The position numbers and the translations under genes are program-made. The notes under the pieces were generated by a model, which searched no databases, was not told where the DNA came from, and saw only the letters and a program-made list of their open reading frames with translations. A DNA stretch of 62,683 nt from Candidatus Krumholzibacteriota bacterium (lineage in GTDB: Bacteria; Krumholzibacteriota; Krumholzibacteriia; JACNKJ01), in contig JAFGBK010000002.1 in assembly GCA_016933175.1 (NCBI GenBank), forward strand, positions 1 through 62,683. Reading direction: 5' to 3'. Shown here one piece after another: positions 47,391 through 58,131 of the stretch. How positions within the stretch are numbered: the stretch's first letter is position 1; each line of letters opens with the position of its first letter.

Positions 47391-47537
47391 ACAGTACCTC
47401 CCTTGCGTGACATGATGGAAATCGAACAGCGGGCGGGACATTATGCAGTACCCGCCCCGGTGTCAACAAACCTCGTCGCCTGATTCAGGGGAAAGAGGAG
47501 CCGCGGGACGCGACGTTGCGCGCTCATCCCCAACGCG

Positions 47538-47569
47538 AGAAGCCGTCCGGCACCGGCCGGACGGCTTCT
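47538..47569 (-). terminator. 13-bp terminator hairpin at the end of the ribosomal operon and tRNA
   Basis: AGAAGCCGTCCGG (47538-47550) and CCGGACGGCTTCT (47557-47569) form a perfect stem with loop CACCGG. On the minus strand it starts 11 bases after the tRNA 3' end. The T-run after it is short (CTTCT). Confidence 0.8.
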
Positions 47570-47580
47570 TCCTCTCCAGG

Positions 47581-47653
47581 CTCCCCGGGCAGGACTTGAA
47601 CCTGCAACCCAGCGGTTAACAGCCGCTTGCTCTGCCAATTGAGCTACCGAGGA
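47581..47653 (-). tRNA. tRNA-Asn (anticodon GTT)
   Basis: 73 bases fold into a full cloverleaf: acceptor TCCTCGG/CCGGGGA (one T-G pair), D stem GCTC/GAGC, anticodon arm GCGGC-TGTTAAC-CGCT region with anticodon GTT, T arm GCAGG-TTCAAGT-CCTGC, discriminator G. The CCA end is not encoded. It lies 37 bases after rplQ on the same strand and before the terminator, so it is probably cut out of the ribosomal-protein transcript. Confidence 0.95.
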
Positions 47654-47690
47654 ACGATCACTCTCCCCTCGGCCGCGCGGGCGCGGCCCT

Positions 47691-48221
47691 TCATTCCTTC
47701 GTGGCTTCCGGCGTGTCGCCGGCATCCTCGGCCGGTGCCTCGCTGGCATCCTCCGCCGTAGCCACCGCGGTGGGCGCCGCCTTGGGCTTGGCCTTGGCCT
47801 TGTCCTTGGGGGCCGCTTCCTCCGTGTGCTTCTTCTTGTGCTTGGGCTTGGGCTTCGGCTTGTACTCGCTGCCCACCAGCTCGAGGATGGCCATCTGGGC
47901 GTCGTCGCCCTTGCGGACGCCGGCCTTGATGACGCGCGTGTAGCCGCCCGGCCGCTCCTCGTAGCGCGGGGCGATCTCCGTGAAGAGCTTCTGCAGCACC
48001 TGCGGGTCGTTGACGAAGCGCGCGGCCATGCGCCGGGCATGCAGGTCGCCCCGCTTGGCGAAGGTGATCATGCGCTCGGCGTAGCGGCGAGCCTGCTTCG
48101 CCTTGGGCACGGTGGTCTTGATGCGCTCGCGCGCGAAGAGGCTGGTCACCATGTTGCGCAGCATGGCTCGCCTGTGCGCGGCGTCGCGGTTCAGGCGGTT
48201 CCCTCTCATCTGATGTCGCAT
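47691..48221 (-). CDS. rplQ: 50S ribosomal protein L17 with Lys/Ala-rich C-terminal extension
   Basis: 176 residues. The L17 core ([18 protein letters not shown], then about 115 residues) is followed by an unusual tail of about 55 residues: a [12 protein letters not shown] run, then Ala/Glu/Thr-rich sequence. The usual bacterial protein is 115-130 residues. L17 binds near the tunnel exit on 23S rRNA; the tail might reach the ribosome surface. Last protein gene of the operon, 40 bases after rpoA. Confidence 0.97.
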   Translation of the reverse strand: MRHQMRGNRLNRDAAHRRAMLRNMVTSLFARERIKTTVPKAKQARRYAERMITFAKRGDLHARRMAARFVNDPQVLQKLFTEIAPRYEERPGGYTRVIKAGVRKGDDAQMAILELVGSEYKPKPKPKHKKKHTEEAAPKDKAKAKPKAAPTAVATAEDASEAPAEDAGDTPEATKE

Positions 48222-48261
48222 GGCAGCTCCTCGCTACGTCCGCCGGGCGCTTCGCCCGGCC

Positions 48262-49284
48262 CTAGACCTGCGCCTCCGCGCCGGTCGGCTCCACGTTCCT
48301 GATCTCGGCACCGTCGCCGAGGATGGCCTTGACGTCCATGCCCCAGTGCAGGCCCATGCCCTCCAGGATCTCGCTGATCTCCTTGAGGCTCTTGCGGCCG
48401 AAGTTGCGGTACTGGAGCATCTCGCTCTCGCTCTTGGTGACCAGCTGGCCGATGCTCTGGATGTTCGCGGCCTTCAGGCAATTGGCGCTGCGCACGCTCA
48501 GCTCCAGCTCCTCGACGTTGCGCGCCAGCAGCTCGCGCATGCGCTCCAGCTCCTCGTCGATCTCCACCTCGGCGGCCGCCATGGGCTCCTCGTCGAAGTT
48601 GATGAAGAGGTAGAGGTGGTCCTTGACGATCTTGGCCGCGAAGCCCAGCGCCTCCTCGGGCGTGATGGCGCCGTTGGTCACGATCTCGAACACGAGGCGG
48701 TCGTAGTCCGTGCGCTGGCCCACGCGGGTGTCCTCGACGCGGTAGTTGACCTTCCTCACGGGACAGAACACGGAATCCACCGGAATGACGCCGATGGAGG
48801 TGTCCGGCAGCTCGTGGTTTTCGGCCAGGACGAAGCCCCGCCCGTCGCCGACCAGCAGCTCGGCCCGCAGGTGGGCACCCTCGTTGAGGTGGCAGATCAC
48901 CTGGTCCGGATTGATGATCTCCACCGTGGGATCCTTGGTGATATCCGCCGCCGTCACCGGACCGGGACGGGAGATGTCCAGGTACAGCTTGTGCCATTCG
49001 TCCGTGTGCAGGCGGCAGACGAGGGCTTTGAGGTTGAGCACGATGTCGGAGACGTCCTCCATCACGCCGGGGATGTTGGTGAATTCGTGCAGGGCGTCCT
49101 CGAACTTGACGGCCACCACGGCGGCGCCCTGGAGGCTGCTGAGCAGGGTGCGGCGCAGGGCGTTCCCGAGGGTGAGGCCGAAACCCCGCTCCAGCGGCTC
49201 CACGACGAAGCGCGTGAAGTAGGGTGTCTCGCCCTCCTTCTGGATCTCGACCTGCTTCGGCATCAGCACGTTCTTCCACTTCAT
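48262..49284 (-). CDS. rpoA: DNA-directed RNA polymerase alpha subunit
   Basis: 340 residues from ATG 49284, with AAGGAGGG upstream. N-terminal assembly domain (FVVEPLERGFGLTLGNALRR), the insert domain, a flexible linker rich in Glu, and the C-terminal helix-hairpin-helix domain (LSVRSANCLKAANIQSIGQL, FGRKSLKEI) that contacts upstream DNA and activators. It starts polymerase assembly as a dimer. Standard place between rpsD and rplQ; length typical. Confidence 0.98.
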   Translation of the reverse strand: MKWKNVLMPKQVEIQKEGETPYFTRFVVEPLERGFGLTLGNALRRTLLSSLQGAAVVAVKFEDALHEFTNIPGVMEDVSDIVLNLKALVCRLHTDEWHKLYLDISRPGPVTAADITKDPTVEIINPDQVICHLNEGAHLRAELLVGDGRGFVLAENHELPDTSIGVIPVDSVFCPVRKVNYRVEDTRVGQRTDYDRLVFEIVTNGAITPEEALGFAAKIVKDHLYLFINFDEEPMAAAEVEIDEELERMRELLARNVEELELSVRSANCLKAANIQSIGQLVTKSESEMLQYRNFGRKSLKEISEILEGMGLHWGMDVKAILGDGAEIRNVEPTGAEAQV

Positions 49285-49333
49285 GCTGCTATCCCTCCTT
49301 CTGGGGACGGGGCGCGAACGGTCCGGCCGATCC

Positions 49334-49963
49334 CTACTTGGAGTAGAGCTCGACGATGAGCTGCTCCTGCACGTTGATCGGGATGAGTTCCCGCTCCGGC
49401 ACGGTCGTGAGCTGGCCGTCGAACTTGCCATCCTCGATGGTGACGTAGCCCACGCGGCCGCGGGCGGTCGCGTTCTTCATGGAATCGAGGATCAGCGGGT
49501 TCTTCCTGCTCCTGGCGCGCAGCGTCACCTTGTCGCCTGGCTTCACCTGGAAGCTGGGAATGTCCACGACGTGGTCGTTGACCTCGAAATGCCGGTGGTT
49601 CACAAGCTGCCGGGCCATGTCGCGGCTGGGCGCGAAGCCCAGACGGTAGACGACGTTGTCCAGGCGGCATTCCAGCAGCTGAAGCAGGTTCGTACCCGTA
49701 ACGCCCTTGCGGCGCGCCGCTTCCGCGAAGTAGTTGCGGAAGGGCTTCTCCAGCACGCCGTAGATGCGGCGCAGCTTCTGCTTTTCGCGCAGCTGGGTGC
49801 CGTACTCCGAAACCTTCCGCCGCCGGCTGCGGCCGTGCTGGCCGGGCGGGTAGGGACGCTTCTCCATGGCACACCTGTCGCTGAAGCAGCGCTCGCCCTT
49901 GAGGAAGAGCTTGTCGCCCTCCCGCCGGCAGAGCTTGCACTTCGCGTCGAGGTAGCGGGCCAT
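49334..49963 (-). CDS. rpsD: 30S ribosomal protein S4, zinc-binding form
   Basis: 209 residues. Four cysteines (9, 12, 26, 31) form the zinc site of the C+ version of S4; the S4 RNA-binding domain is at about 97-160 (CRLDNVVYRLGFAPSRDMARQ). Primary 16S rRNA binder that starts assembly of the 5' domain and, in E. coli, represses the alpha operon. 72 bases after rpsK. Confidence 0.98.
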   Translation of the reverse strand: MARYLDAKCKLCRREGDKLFLKGERCFSDRCAMEKRPYPPGQHGRSRRRKVSEYGTQLREKQKLRRIYGVLEKPFRNYFAEAARRKGVTGTNLLQLLECRLDNVVYRLGFAPSRDMARQLVNHRHFEVNDHVVDIPSFQVKPGDKVTLRARSRKNPLILDSMKNATARGRVGYVTIEDGKFDGQLTTVPERELIPINVQEQLIVELYSK

Positions 49964-50035
49964 TAACGGACCTCCTCTTATTCTCTCGCGGCGGCCCCGC
50001 GGGGCCGCGTCGTTGCTTGCGGGCGCGTCGCCGCC

Positions 50036-50428
50036 TTACTGCCGGCGCCGCTTCTTGGGGCGGCAGCCGTTGTGCGGCACGCTGGTCTTGTCCTTGATGC
50101 CGGAGACCTCGACGCCGGTGGCGTGGACCGAGCGGATGGCCGCCTCGCGGCCGGGACCGGGGCCCTTGAGGTGGATCTCGCAGCGCTTGAGGCCGGCGTT
50201 GATGGCCTCCTTGACGACGCGCTCGGCGGCGAGCTGTGCCGCGAAGGGCGTGCTCTTGCGGCTGCCCTTGAAACCCGCGGTGCCGGCGCTGGCCCAGGCG
50301 TATACCTCACCGTTCATGTTGGTGACGGTGATGATGGTATTGTTGAAGCTGGACTTGATGTGCACGACGCCCATCGCGTCCATCTTCATCTTCTTGCGGC
50401 CGCTGCGGCGGCCCCGGGGACTTGCCAC
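50036..50428 (-). CDS. rpsK: 30S ribosomal protein S11
   Basis: 130 residues with the family segments [16 protein letters not shown] and the basic end CRPKKRRRQ. Part of the platform of the small subunit near the mRNA exit. Lysine-rich N-terminus ([10 protein letters not shown]). Follows rpsM by 77 bases, the longest spacer in this part of the operon. Confidence 0.98.
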   Translation of the reverse strand: MASPRGRRSGRKKMKMDAMGVVHIKSSFNNTIITVTNMNGEVYAWASAGTAGFKGSRKSTPFAAQLAAERVVKEAINAGLKRCEIHLKGPGPGREAAIRSVHATGVEVSGIKDKTSVPHNGCRPKKRRRQ

Positions 50429-50505
50429 GTCTTCCTCCTCAAGATTTTCCAGCGGACCCGCGCGGGGTCCTCAACCCTGACCGCCGGGCCTCCCGGCGGG
50501 GGACG

Positions 50506-50880
50506 TCAGGACTTCTTCTTGCCGCCGGGGCGGGCCTTCGGGCCCTTCCGCGTGCGGGCGTTGGTCTTCGTGCGCTGCCCGTGGGCGGGCAGGCCCCTGC
50601 GATGGCGGAGACCGCGGTAGCACCCGACGTCCATGAGGCGCTTGATGTTCATGGTCATCTCGGTGCGGAGCGTGCCCTCCGTCTTGTACTCGGCCTTGTT
50701 CAGCTCGTCGCGCAGACGGGTGGTCTGCTCCTCGGTCAGGTCCTTGACGCGGATGCTCGGGTCGATCTCCGTCCGCTGGAGGACCTTCTCGGCGGTGCTG
50801 CGGCCGACGCCGTAGATGTAGGTCAGACCCACGACGACACGCTTGTTCGCCGGCAGGTCGACGCCCTGGATTCGAGCCAA
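50506..50880 (-). CDS. rpsM: 30S ribosomal protein S13
   Basis: 124 residues: helix-two-turn-helix core ([15 protein letters not shown]), [19 protein letters not shown] and the basic tail that reaches the P-site tRNA (ARPGGKKKS). Standard alpha-operon position, 24 bases after rpmJ. Confidence 0.98.
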   Translation of the reverse strand: MARIQGVDLPANKRVVVGLTYIYGVGRSTAEKVLQRTEIDPSIRVKDLTEEQTTRLRDELNKAEYKTEGTLRTEMTMNIKRLMDVGCYRGLRHRRGLPAHGQRTKTNARTRKGPKARPGGKKKS

Positions 50881-50904
50881 CTCGTTCCTCCCTTCCCGTC
50901 GCCG

Positions 50905-51021
50905 CTAGCCCTGGCGCTGCTTGTGACGGGGGTTCTTGCGGCAGATGACCCGCACCACGCCCTTGCGGCGGATCACCTTGCAGTGCTCACAGATCGGCTT
51001 CACCGAGGCTCGGACTTTCAT
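50905..51021 (-). CDS. rpmJ: 50S ribosomal protein L36
   Basis: 38 residues, ATG 51021 to TAG 50905, too short for most gene callers. Reads [20 protein letters not shown], then a second half with Cys27 and His33; together with Cys11 and Cys14 these form the CCCH zinc site of the C+ form. Small zinc-ribbon protein of the large subunit. In its usual place between infA and rpsM. Confidence 0.97.
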   Translation of the reverse strand: MKVRASVKPICEHCKVIRRKGVVRVICRKNPRHKQRQG

Positions 51022-51065
51022 GGTTCCACCTCTGGACCTCGGGCGGCGTCGCCGCCGCCGTCGCC

Positions 51066-51284
51066 CTATTTGTATCGGTACACGATCCGGCCGCGGGTCA
51101 GGTCGTAGGGCGACAGCTCGACCGTCACCTTGTCGCCCGGCAGGATACGGATCAGGTGCATGCGCATCTTGCCCGCGACGTGGGCCAGGACCGTGTGATT
51201 GTTCTCCAGCTCCACCCGGAACATGGCGTTGGAGAGGGCCTCGATGACCGTCCCCTCCACCTGTATGGCGCCTTGCTTAGCCAA
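51066..51284 (-). CDS. infA: translation initiation factor IF-1
   Basis: 72 residues, OB fold: [20 protein letters not shown] and [28 protein letters not shown] segments. Binds the A site of the 30S subunit and assists IF-2/IF-3. Standard length and position after map. Confidence 0.98.
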   Translation of the reverse strand: MAKQGAIQVEGTVIEALSNAMFRVELENNHTVLAHVAGKMRMHLIRILPGDKVTVELSPYDLTRGRIVYRYK

Positions 51285-51315
51285 GGTTCTCGCTTCCCCC
51301 TCTCTCGCCGTTCCG

Positions 51316-52059
51316 CTAGCGGGTCAGGATGTCCGGCCCGTTCTCGGTCACGGCGACAGTATGCTCGTAGTGGGCGGAGCGGCGGCCGTCGGCGGTCACT
51401 ACCGTCCACTGATCCTCGAGGGTCCGCACCTCCTGCGTGCCCGCGTTGACCATGGGCTCGATGGCCAGCACCATGCCCGCCTCCAGTCGCGCGCCCCGGC
51501 CCGACGGGCCGAAGTTGGGTACCTGGGGCTCCTCGTGGAGCCGGCGGCCGATGCCGTGGCCGACCAGCTCCCGCACGATGCTGAAGCCGTTGGCCTCGAC
51601 ATGGACCTGCACGGCGTGGGAGATGTCCCCCACGTGGCGGCCCGGCAGGCACTGCTCGATCCCCAGGTCGCGCGCTTGGCGCGTGACAGTCATCAGGTGG
51701 CGGGTTTCCGGGTCCGCCTCGCCCACCGCGAAGGACTCGCAGGCGTCGGCGAAGTAGCCCGCCAGGTCCACGCCGACGTCGACGCCGACCAGGTCGCCCT
51801 CCACCAGGGCGCGCTCGCCCGGTATTCCGTGGACGACCTCCTCGTTCACTGAGATGCAGGCGCTCCCCGGGAACCCGTTGTAGCCCAGGAAGGCCGGCCG
51901 CGCGCCCGCCGCCTCGATGGTCCGGCGGACGATCGCGTCCAGTTCCCCCGTCGTCAGTCCGGGCCGCAGGGCGGCGCCGGCGGCGTCGAGGGCCTGGCGC
52001 AGGATCCGTCCGGCGGCGCGCATCATCTCGATCTCATCGGGGGTCTTGATCGGGATCAT
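51316..52059 (-). CDS. map: methionine aminopeptidase type I
   Basis: 247 residues from ATG 52059, one base after the adk stop. Pita-bread fold with the five metal ligands visible: two Asp in [16 protein letters not shown], His in [12 protein letters not shown], Glu in LAIEPMVN and Glu in [11 protein letters not shown]. Removes the initiator Met from nascent proteins. No N-terminal zinc finger, so type Ia. Confidence 0.98.
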   Translation of the reverse strand: MIPIKTPDEIEMMRAAGRILRQALDAAGAALRPGLTTGELDAIVRRTIEAAGARPAFLGYNGFPGSACISVNEEVVHGIPGERALVEGDLVGVDVGVDLAGYFADACESFAVGEADPETRHLMTVTRQARDLGIEQCLPGRHVGDISHAVQVHVEANGFSIVRELVGHGIGRRLHEEPQVPNFGPSGRGARLEAGMVLAIEPMVNAGTQEVRTLEDQWTVVTADGRRSAHYEHTVAVTENGPDILTR

Positions 52060-52060
52060 C

Positions 52061-52738
52061 TCATTCCCGTTCCCCGAAACGGTCGCGGAGGATGGACAGC
52101 ACGGCGTCGCTGACCGCGTCCACCGGCTGCGCGCCGTCGATTTCCACGACCTTGTCCTCGACGCTGTAGAAGTCCACCACGGGCCGTGTCTGCTCCTCGT
52201 AGACGCGCAGCCGCTCGCGGATGGTCTCCTCGCGGTCATCGTCCCGCTGGTAGTAGCTGCCGCCGCAGGCCGGGCAGACGCCCTCGGCCGGCACGGGACC
52301 GCCGTCCGGCGCCAGCTCGGCGCCGCTGAAGATCTTCCCGCAGCCGCGGCAGGTCCGCCGGCTGGACAGGCGCCGGACGACCTCCTCCGGCTCCACCTGG
52401 ATCAGGACGCCGAGGTCGACGTCGCTGTCCAGCTCGGTCAAGATCCCCCGCAGGCCCTCCGCCTGGGCGCGCGTGCGGGGGAAGCCGTCGAGGATCCAAC
52501 CCGCGCCGCAGTCGCTCTGGGCGAGGCGGCGCTTCACCATCGCCAGCACGATCTCGTCGCTGACGAGCCGGCCGGACTCCATGATGGCCCGCGCCTCGCG
52601 GCCCAGTTCCGTCTGCTGGGTCACCTCGGCGCGGAGGATGTCCCCCGTGCTGATGTGCGGCAGCCCATAGCGGTCCTTGACGCGCGCCGCTTGCGTGCCC
52701 TTGCCCGATCCGGGCGCACCCAGGAAGATCAGGTTCAC
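52061..52738 (-). CDS. adk: adenylate kinase with zinc-binding LID
   Basis: 225 residues. Walker A GAPGSGKGT at 8-16, NMP-binding region, DGFPRT at about 84-89, and a long LID with Cys130, Cys133, Cys155 and Cys158, the tetracysteine zinc site of Gram-positive-type adenylate kinases. Converts ATP + AMP to 2 ADP. Lies 3 bases after secY. Confidence 0.98.
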   Translation of the reverse strand: MNLIFLGAPGSGKGTQAARVKDRYGLPHISTGDILRAEVTQQTELGREARAIMESGRLVSDEIVLAMVKRRLAQSDCGAGWILDGFPRTRAQAEGLRGILTELDSDVDLGVLIQVEPEEVVRRLSSRRTCRGCGKIFSGAELAPDGGPVPAEGVCPACGGSYYQRDDDREETIRERLRVYEEQTRPVVDFYSVEDKVVEIDGAQPVDAVSDAVLSILRDRFGERE

Positions 52739-52741
52739 GTC

Positions 52742-54040
<1,299 letters not shown>

Positions 54041-54079
54041 CGAGGGTCCTTTCCCCGGCATCGGGCGCCGGAACGCCCG

Positions 54080-54523
54080 CTAGAGGACCGTCTCCACCGT
54101 GCCGCCCGCCGCCTCTACGATCTCGCGGGCCTTGGCGCTGCACTTGTCCACGCGCACGGTCACCGCGCGATTCAGCTCGCCGTCGCCGAGCAGCTTGACG
54201 GGCTGCAACCGCTTGCCGACCAGGCCGTGCTCGTAGAGGGTGTCGAGATTGGCCTCGACGCCCTCGGGCAGCCGCTCCAGGTCGCGCACGTTGACCACCT
54301 GGAAGACGCGCCGGAACTTGTTGTGGAAGCCGCGCTTGGGCACCCGGCGGTTGATGGGCATCTGCCCGCCTTCGAACCAGGGCCGATGCTTGGCGCCGGA
54401 ACGCGACAGCTGGCCCTTGTGGCCGCGGCCGGCGGTCTTGCCGTGGCCGCTGCCCGGACCGCGTCCCACGCGCTTGCGATCGCGCGTGGCGCCCGGAGCC
54501 GGCTTCAGTTCGTTGAGCTTCAT
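54080..54523 (-). CDS. rplO: 50S ribosomal protein L15
   Basis: 147 residues: Gly/Arg-rich N-terminal arm (RKRVGRGPGSGHGKTAGRGH) and globular end (VDKCSAKAREIVEAAGG). Late-assembling protein that contacts 23S rRNA domains II-IV. Four bases after rpmD. Confidence 0.98.
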   Translation of the reverse strand: MKLNELKPAPGATRDRKRVGRGPGSGHGKTAGRGHKGQLSRSGAKHRPWFEGGQMPINRRVPKRGFHNKFRRVFQVVNVRDLERLPEGVEANLDTLYEHGLVGKRLQPVKLLGDGELNRAVTVRVDKCSAKAREIVEAAGGTVETVL

Positions 54524-54527
54524 GCGG

Positions 54528-54716
54528 CTATTCCTCCACAGGCTCGACCCGCACCATGTGCTTGACCTTGAAGATCATGCCGCGGATCTGGGGCGTGTCC
54601 TCGTGGACCACGGTGTGGTGCATCCGCTTGAGGCCGAGGGCGCGGATGGTGCGCTTGGCCGGCTCCTTGTAGCCGATGCACGACCGGATCTGGGTAACCT
54701 TGAGCTTGCCGGCCAT
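54528..54716 (-). CDS. rpmD: 50S ribosomal protein L30
   Basis: 62 residues with LKVTQIRSCIGYKEPAKRTI and LGLKRMHHTVVHEDTP, the short bacterial form of L30. A few bacteria lack it, so its presence is mildly informative. Three bases after rpsE. Confidence 0.96.
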   Translation of the reverse strand: MAGKLKVTQIRSCIGYKEPAKRTIRALGLKRMHHTVVHEDTPQIRGMIFKVKHMVRVEPVEE

Positions 54717-54719
54717 GGG

Positions 54720-55280
54720 CTAGGCCTCCTCCTCATTGATGCCGTACATCTCCTTGACGGAGATCCCGCGCCGCTTGGCCACCTCGTTCGAGGACCGGAG
54801 GCGCGTCAGGCCCTCCATGGTCGCCCGCACCATGTTGTGCGGATTGTTGGAGCCGAGGGACTTGGTCAGGATGTCGGAGATGCCCGCCGCCTCGAGCACT
54901 CCGCGCACCGGCCCGCCCGCGATGACGCCCGTGCCGGGCGCCGCCGGCTTGAGCATCACCCGGCCGGCCCCGTAGCGCCCGTCCACCCGGTAGGGGACGG
55001 TGCGGTTCTCGAACCGGTTGACCTTGATCATGCTCTTGCGGGCCGCCTCGGTGCCCTTGCGCACGGCCTCCGAGATCTCGCGGGCCTTGCCCAGGCCCGT
55101 GCCCACCATGCCGTTGCCGTCCCCCACCGCGACCAGGGCCGTGAAGCTGAAGTTCTTGCCGCCCTTGACCGTCTTGGAGACGCGATTGATGGCGATGACG
55201 TTCTCGATCAGGTTCGAGCGCTCCTCTTCCTGCTCGCGGCGGCGCCCTCTCCGTTCCTTGTCTCTTCCACCTCGGTACAC
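54720..55280 (-). CDS. rpsE: 30S ribosomal protein S5
   Basis: 186 residues from GTG 55280, with TTAGGGGGT upstream. Arg/Glu-rich N-terminus ([17 protein letters not shown]) precedes the dsRBD-like domain ([15 protein letters not shown]) and the second domain ([20 protein letters not shown]). Helps fidelity and mRNA unwinding. Confidence 0.97.
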   Translation of the reverse strand: MYRGGRDKERRGRRREQEEERSNLIENVIAINRVSKTVKGGKNFSFTALVAVGDGNGMVGTGLGKAREISEAVRKGTEAARKSMIKVNRFENRTVPYRVDGRYGAGRVMLKPAAPGTGVIAGGPVRGVLEAAGISDILTKSLGSNNPHNMVRATMEGLTRLRSSNEVAKRRGISVKEMYGINEEEA

Positions 55281-55311
55281 GCTGGTGACCCCCTAAGCGC
55301 TGGCTCGGTTC

Positions 55312-55683
55312 CTAGAACTTCAGTCCGGTTTCGCGGGCGGCGTCGGCCAGGGCCTTGACCCGGCCGTGGTACAGGAAGCCGCCGCGATCGAAGATGACGT
55401 TGTCGATGCCCTTGGCCTTCGCCGCCTCGGCAATGGCCCGTCCGACCTGGCGCGCCTGCGCCACGCCCTGCGTCTCGCCCTCGGCGGGCGTCACCGCGGC
55501 CTTGAGGCTGCTGGCCTGGGCCAGCGTGACACGCTGCACGTCGTCGATGAGCTGGGCGTAGATGTGGTTCAGGCTGCGATAGACCGACAGGCGCGGCCGC
55601 TCGGCGGTTCCCGCCATGTGCTTGCGGATGCGGCGGTGCCGCTTGCTCCGCTGCTGCTTGCGGTCGAAGGGCTTGATGGCCAT
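55312..55683 (-). CDS. rplR: 50S ribosomal protein L18
   Basis: 123 residues; [18 protein letters not shown] and [21 protein letters not shown] are family marks. Binds 5S rRNA with L5. Basic N-terminus [14 protein letters not shown]. Confidence 0.98.
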   Translation of the reverse strand: MAIKPFDRKQQRSKRHRRIRKHMAGTAERPRLSVYRSLNHIYAQLIDDVQRVTLAQASSLKAAVTPAEGETQGVAQARQVGRAIAEAAKAKGIDNVIFDRGGFLYHGRVKALADAARETGLKF

Positions 55684-55692
55684 GATCGCTCC

Positions 55693-56238
55693 TTAAGACT
55701 TGGCGGAGGCCTTGCCGGCCTTCCGGATGACGTACTCGCCCTTGTAGCGGATCCCCTTCCCCTTGTAGGGCTCGGGCGGGCGCCAGGCGCGGATATCGGC
55801 CGCCACCTGGCCGACCACTTCCTTGTCGTGGCCCAGGACCCGGATCTGGGTCGGCGCCGGCACCTCGAAGGTGACGCCCGCGGGCGGCGCGACAACGACG
55901 GGGTGGGAGTAGGCCAGCGCCAGATGCAGCTCCTGGCCCTTGAGCTCCGCGCGGTAGCCGACGCCCTGGATCTCCAGTTCCTTGATGAAGCCCTGGGAGA
56001 CGCCCACGATCATGTTGCTCAGCAGGGTCCGGGTCAGGCCGTGCTGGGCGCGGTGCGTGCGGCTCTCGCTGGGACGCCGCACGGTGATCTCGCCGTCGCC
56101 CCGCTCGAGCGCCATCTCGGGATTGAGCTGGCGCGCCAGTTCGCCCTTCGGACCCTTCACCGTGACGAAGTTCTCGCCGCTGATGTCCACCGTGACGCCG
56201 CCGGGGACGGGGATCGGTTTCTTGCCTATTCGCGACAT
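55693..56238 (-). CDS. rplF: 50S ribosomal protein L6
   Basis: 181 residues: two repeated RNA-binding domains, ending in PEPYKGKGIRYKGEYVIRK. Near the sarcin-ricin loop and factor-binding site. Normal length; 27 bases after rpsH. Confidence 0.98.
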   Translation of the reverse strand: MSRIGKKPIPVPGGVTVDISGENFVTVKGPKGELARQLNPEMALERGDGEITVRRPSESRTHRAQHGLTRTLLSNMIVGVSQGFIKELEIQGVGYRAELKGQELHLALAYSHPVVVAPPAGVTFEVPAPTQIRVLGHDKEVVGQVAADIRAWRPPEPYKGKGIRYKGEYVIRKAGKASAKS

Positions 56239-56265
56239 GGGCTTGCCTCCGATGTTCTTTCGCGC

Positions 56266-56667
56266 CTACCAGATCTGGCAGAGGACTTCCCCGCCGACGC
56301 CGCGCTCCTTGGCCTGCGTTCCGGTGAGGATGCCGTGGCTGGTGGAGAGCACGACCACGCCGTACCCCCCCATCACGCGCGGGATCTCGTCCTTCTTGGC
56401 GTACACGCGCCGCCCCGGCTTGCTGATGCGCTGCATGCCCTCGATGGCGGGCGAATTGCCCATCCTGTCGTACTTCAAGTAGACCCGCAGCAGACCCTGC
56501 TTGTCGTCGTCGACGAACTTCAGGTCCCGGATGTAGCCGGCCTTGAGCATGATCTTTGCGATCTCGCCCTTGACCCGGGAAGCCGGAATGTCCACGCGGG
56601 CGTGCTTGGCGCGGGAGGCGTTCCGGATCCTCGTCAGGAAGTCCGCAATGGGATCGGTCATCGACAT
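56266..56667 (-). CDS. rpsH: 30S ribosomal protein S8
   Basis: 133 residues from the ATG at 56667 (GAGGG upstream; a second ATG six bases on is possible). Has DPIADFLTRIRNA and the C-terminal VMGGYGVVVLSTSHGILTG. Central-domain 16S binder and, in E. coli, the spc-operon repressor. Confidence 0.98.
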   Translation of the reverse strand: MSMTDPIADFLTRIRNASRAKHARVDIPASRVKGEIAKIMLKAGYIRDLKFVDDDKQGLLRVYLKYDRMGNSPAIEGMQRISKPGRRVYAKKDEIPRVMGGYGVVVLSTSHGILTGTQAKERGVGGEVLCQIW

Positions 56668-56700
56668 GCTCTTACCCTCGTTTCGCTGCTCTGGAGTTCC

Positions 56701-56886
56701 CTACCAGCTGGCCTTCACGACGCCGGGGATCTCACCCCGGAGGGCCATCTCACGGAAGCAGATGCGGCAGATGCCGAACTTGCGGATGAAGGCGCGCGGG
56801 CGCCCGCAGACACGGCAGCGGGTATACGCCCGGACCTGGAACTTGGGCTTCTTCTTCGACTTCACGATGAGACACTTCTTAGCCAC
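56701..56886 (-). CDS. rpsN: 30S ribosomal protein S14 type Z (zinc-binding)
   Basis: 61 residues, the short form with Cys24, Cys27, Cys40 and Cys43 (CRVCGRPR and FGICRICF), which hold zinc. Sits in the 30S head. Standard place between rplE and rpsH. Confidence 0.98.
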   Translation of the reverse strand: MAKKCLIVKSKKKPKFQVRAYTRCRVCGRPRAFIRKFGICRICFREMALRGEIPGVVKASW

Positions 56887-56910
56887 GCTGACACCTCACA
56901 CGTACAGCCG

Positions 56911-57453
56911 TCAGTTCCGCCGGAACGGCATGTTCAGTTGCCGCAACAGCTCCAGCGCTTCCTCGTCGGTCTCGGCGCTGGTGACGAAGTTGATGTCCAT
57001 TCCCTGGATCCGCGAGATCTTGTCGAAATCGATCTCCGGGAAGATGATCTGCTCCTTGATGCCCAGGTTGTAGTTGCCCCGGCCATCGAAGCTCCGCGTC
57101 GGCACCCCGCGGAAGTCGCGGATGCGCGGCAGGGCCACGTTCACCAGGCGATCCAGGAACTCCCACATGCGGTCGCCCCGCAGGGTCACCTTGAGCCCGA
57201 CGTCCATGCCCTCGCGGATCTTGAAGTTGGCGACGGACTTGCGGGCGCGGTTCACGCGCGGCAGCTGGCCGGTGATGGTGCCCAGCTCCTCGCGCGCGGC
57301 CTTGATGAGCGCGTTGTTCCGGGCGCCCTCGCCGACGCCCATGTTGACCACGATCTTCTTGAGCTGCGGCACCTGCATGGAGTTCGCGTACTTGAACTTG
57401 TCCTGCAGCGCGGGCACCACGCTCTCCCGGTAGTACTGCTTGAGCCTCGCCAT
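56911..57453 (-). CDS. rplE: 50S ribosomal protein L5
   Basis: 180 residues with [34 protein letters not shown] and [21 protein letters not shown] end. Binds 5S rRNA and contacts P-site tRNA. 53 bases after rplX. Confidence 0.98.
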   Translation of the reverse strand: MARLKQYYRESVVPALQDKFKYANSMQVPQLKKIVVNMGVGEGARNNALIKAAREELGTITGQLPRVNRARKSVANFKIREGMDVGLKVTLRGDRMWEFLDRLVNVALPRIRDFRGVPTRSFDGRGNYNLGIKEQIIFPEIDFDKISRIQGMDINFVTSAETDEEALELLRQLNMPFRRN

Positions 57454-57506
57454 CGTCTGCTCCCTTTCCTGCCTTCGCGCGGCGCCGGCGGCGCCGCGGG
57501 GCGACC

Positions 57507-57740
57507 CTAGGGCCGGGACCCCTTCTCGATCAGCTTCACGTTGGAGACGTGGATGGGCGCCTCCATCTCGATGATGCCGCCCGGATCCTGCTGGCTGCGC
57601 GGCTTCCGGTGCCGCTTGACCAGGTTCACCTTCTCCACGATGACGCGCTGCCGCTCGGGGAAGACCTTGAGCACCTTCCCCTTGAGCCCCTTGTGCGCCC
57701 CGGCGATCACCTCGACGACGTCGTTCTTTCCGATCTTCAC
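57507..57740 (-). CDS. rplX: 50S ribosomal protein L24, short form
   Basis: 77 residues versus the usual 100-105. The KOW motif ([20 protein letters not shown]) and the following strand-rich part are complete, and the [20 protein letters not shown] segment is present; what is missing is the C-terminal end. Primary 23S binder near the tunnel exit. Confidence 0.97.
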   Translation of the reverse strand: MKIGKNDVVEVIAGAHKGLKGKVLKVFPERQRVIVEKVNLVKRHRKPRSQQDPGGIIEMEAPIHVSNVKLIEKGSRP

Positions 57741-57752
57741 GGCATCACCTCG

Positions 57753-58121
57753 TTAGAGCACTTCCGGCGCGAGGGAGACGATCTTCATGAACCGCTTCTC
57801 GCGGAGCTCCCTCGCCACCGGCCCGAAGATGCGCGTTCCCACGGGCTCGTTCTGGTTGTTGATGATGACCGCGGCGTTCTGGTCGAAGCGGATGTAGGAG
57901 CCGTCGCGCCGACGGACCTCCTTCTTCGTCCGCACGACCACCGCGCGCGCGACCTGTCCGTTCTTGACCGTGCCGTTGGGCAGGGCCTGCTTCACGGCGA
58001 CGGTGATGACGTCCCCCACGGAGGCGTACTTGCGTCGCGTTCCGCCGAGGACCTTGATGCACTGCGCCTTCTTGGCGCCGGAGTTGTCCGCGATGGTCAG
58101 CATCGTCTGCATCTGGATCAT
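57753..58121 (-). CDS. rplN: 50S ribosomal protein L14
   Basis: 122 residues, exactly the usual length. Begins [20 protein letters not shown] and ends with [16 protein letters not shown]. Forms intersubunit bridge B8 and is the RsfS binding site. Confidence 0.98.
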   Translation of the reverse strand: MIQMQTMLTIADNSGAKKAQCIKVLGGTRRKYASVGDVITVAVKQALPNGTVKNGQVARAVVVRTKKEVRRRDGSYIRFDQNAAVIINNQNEPVGTRIFGPVARELREKRFMKIVSLAPEVL

Positions 58122-58131
58122 GTCCTACCCC

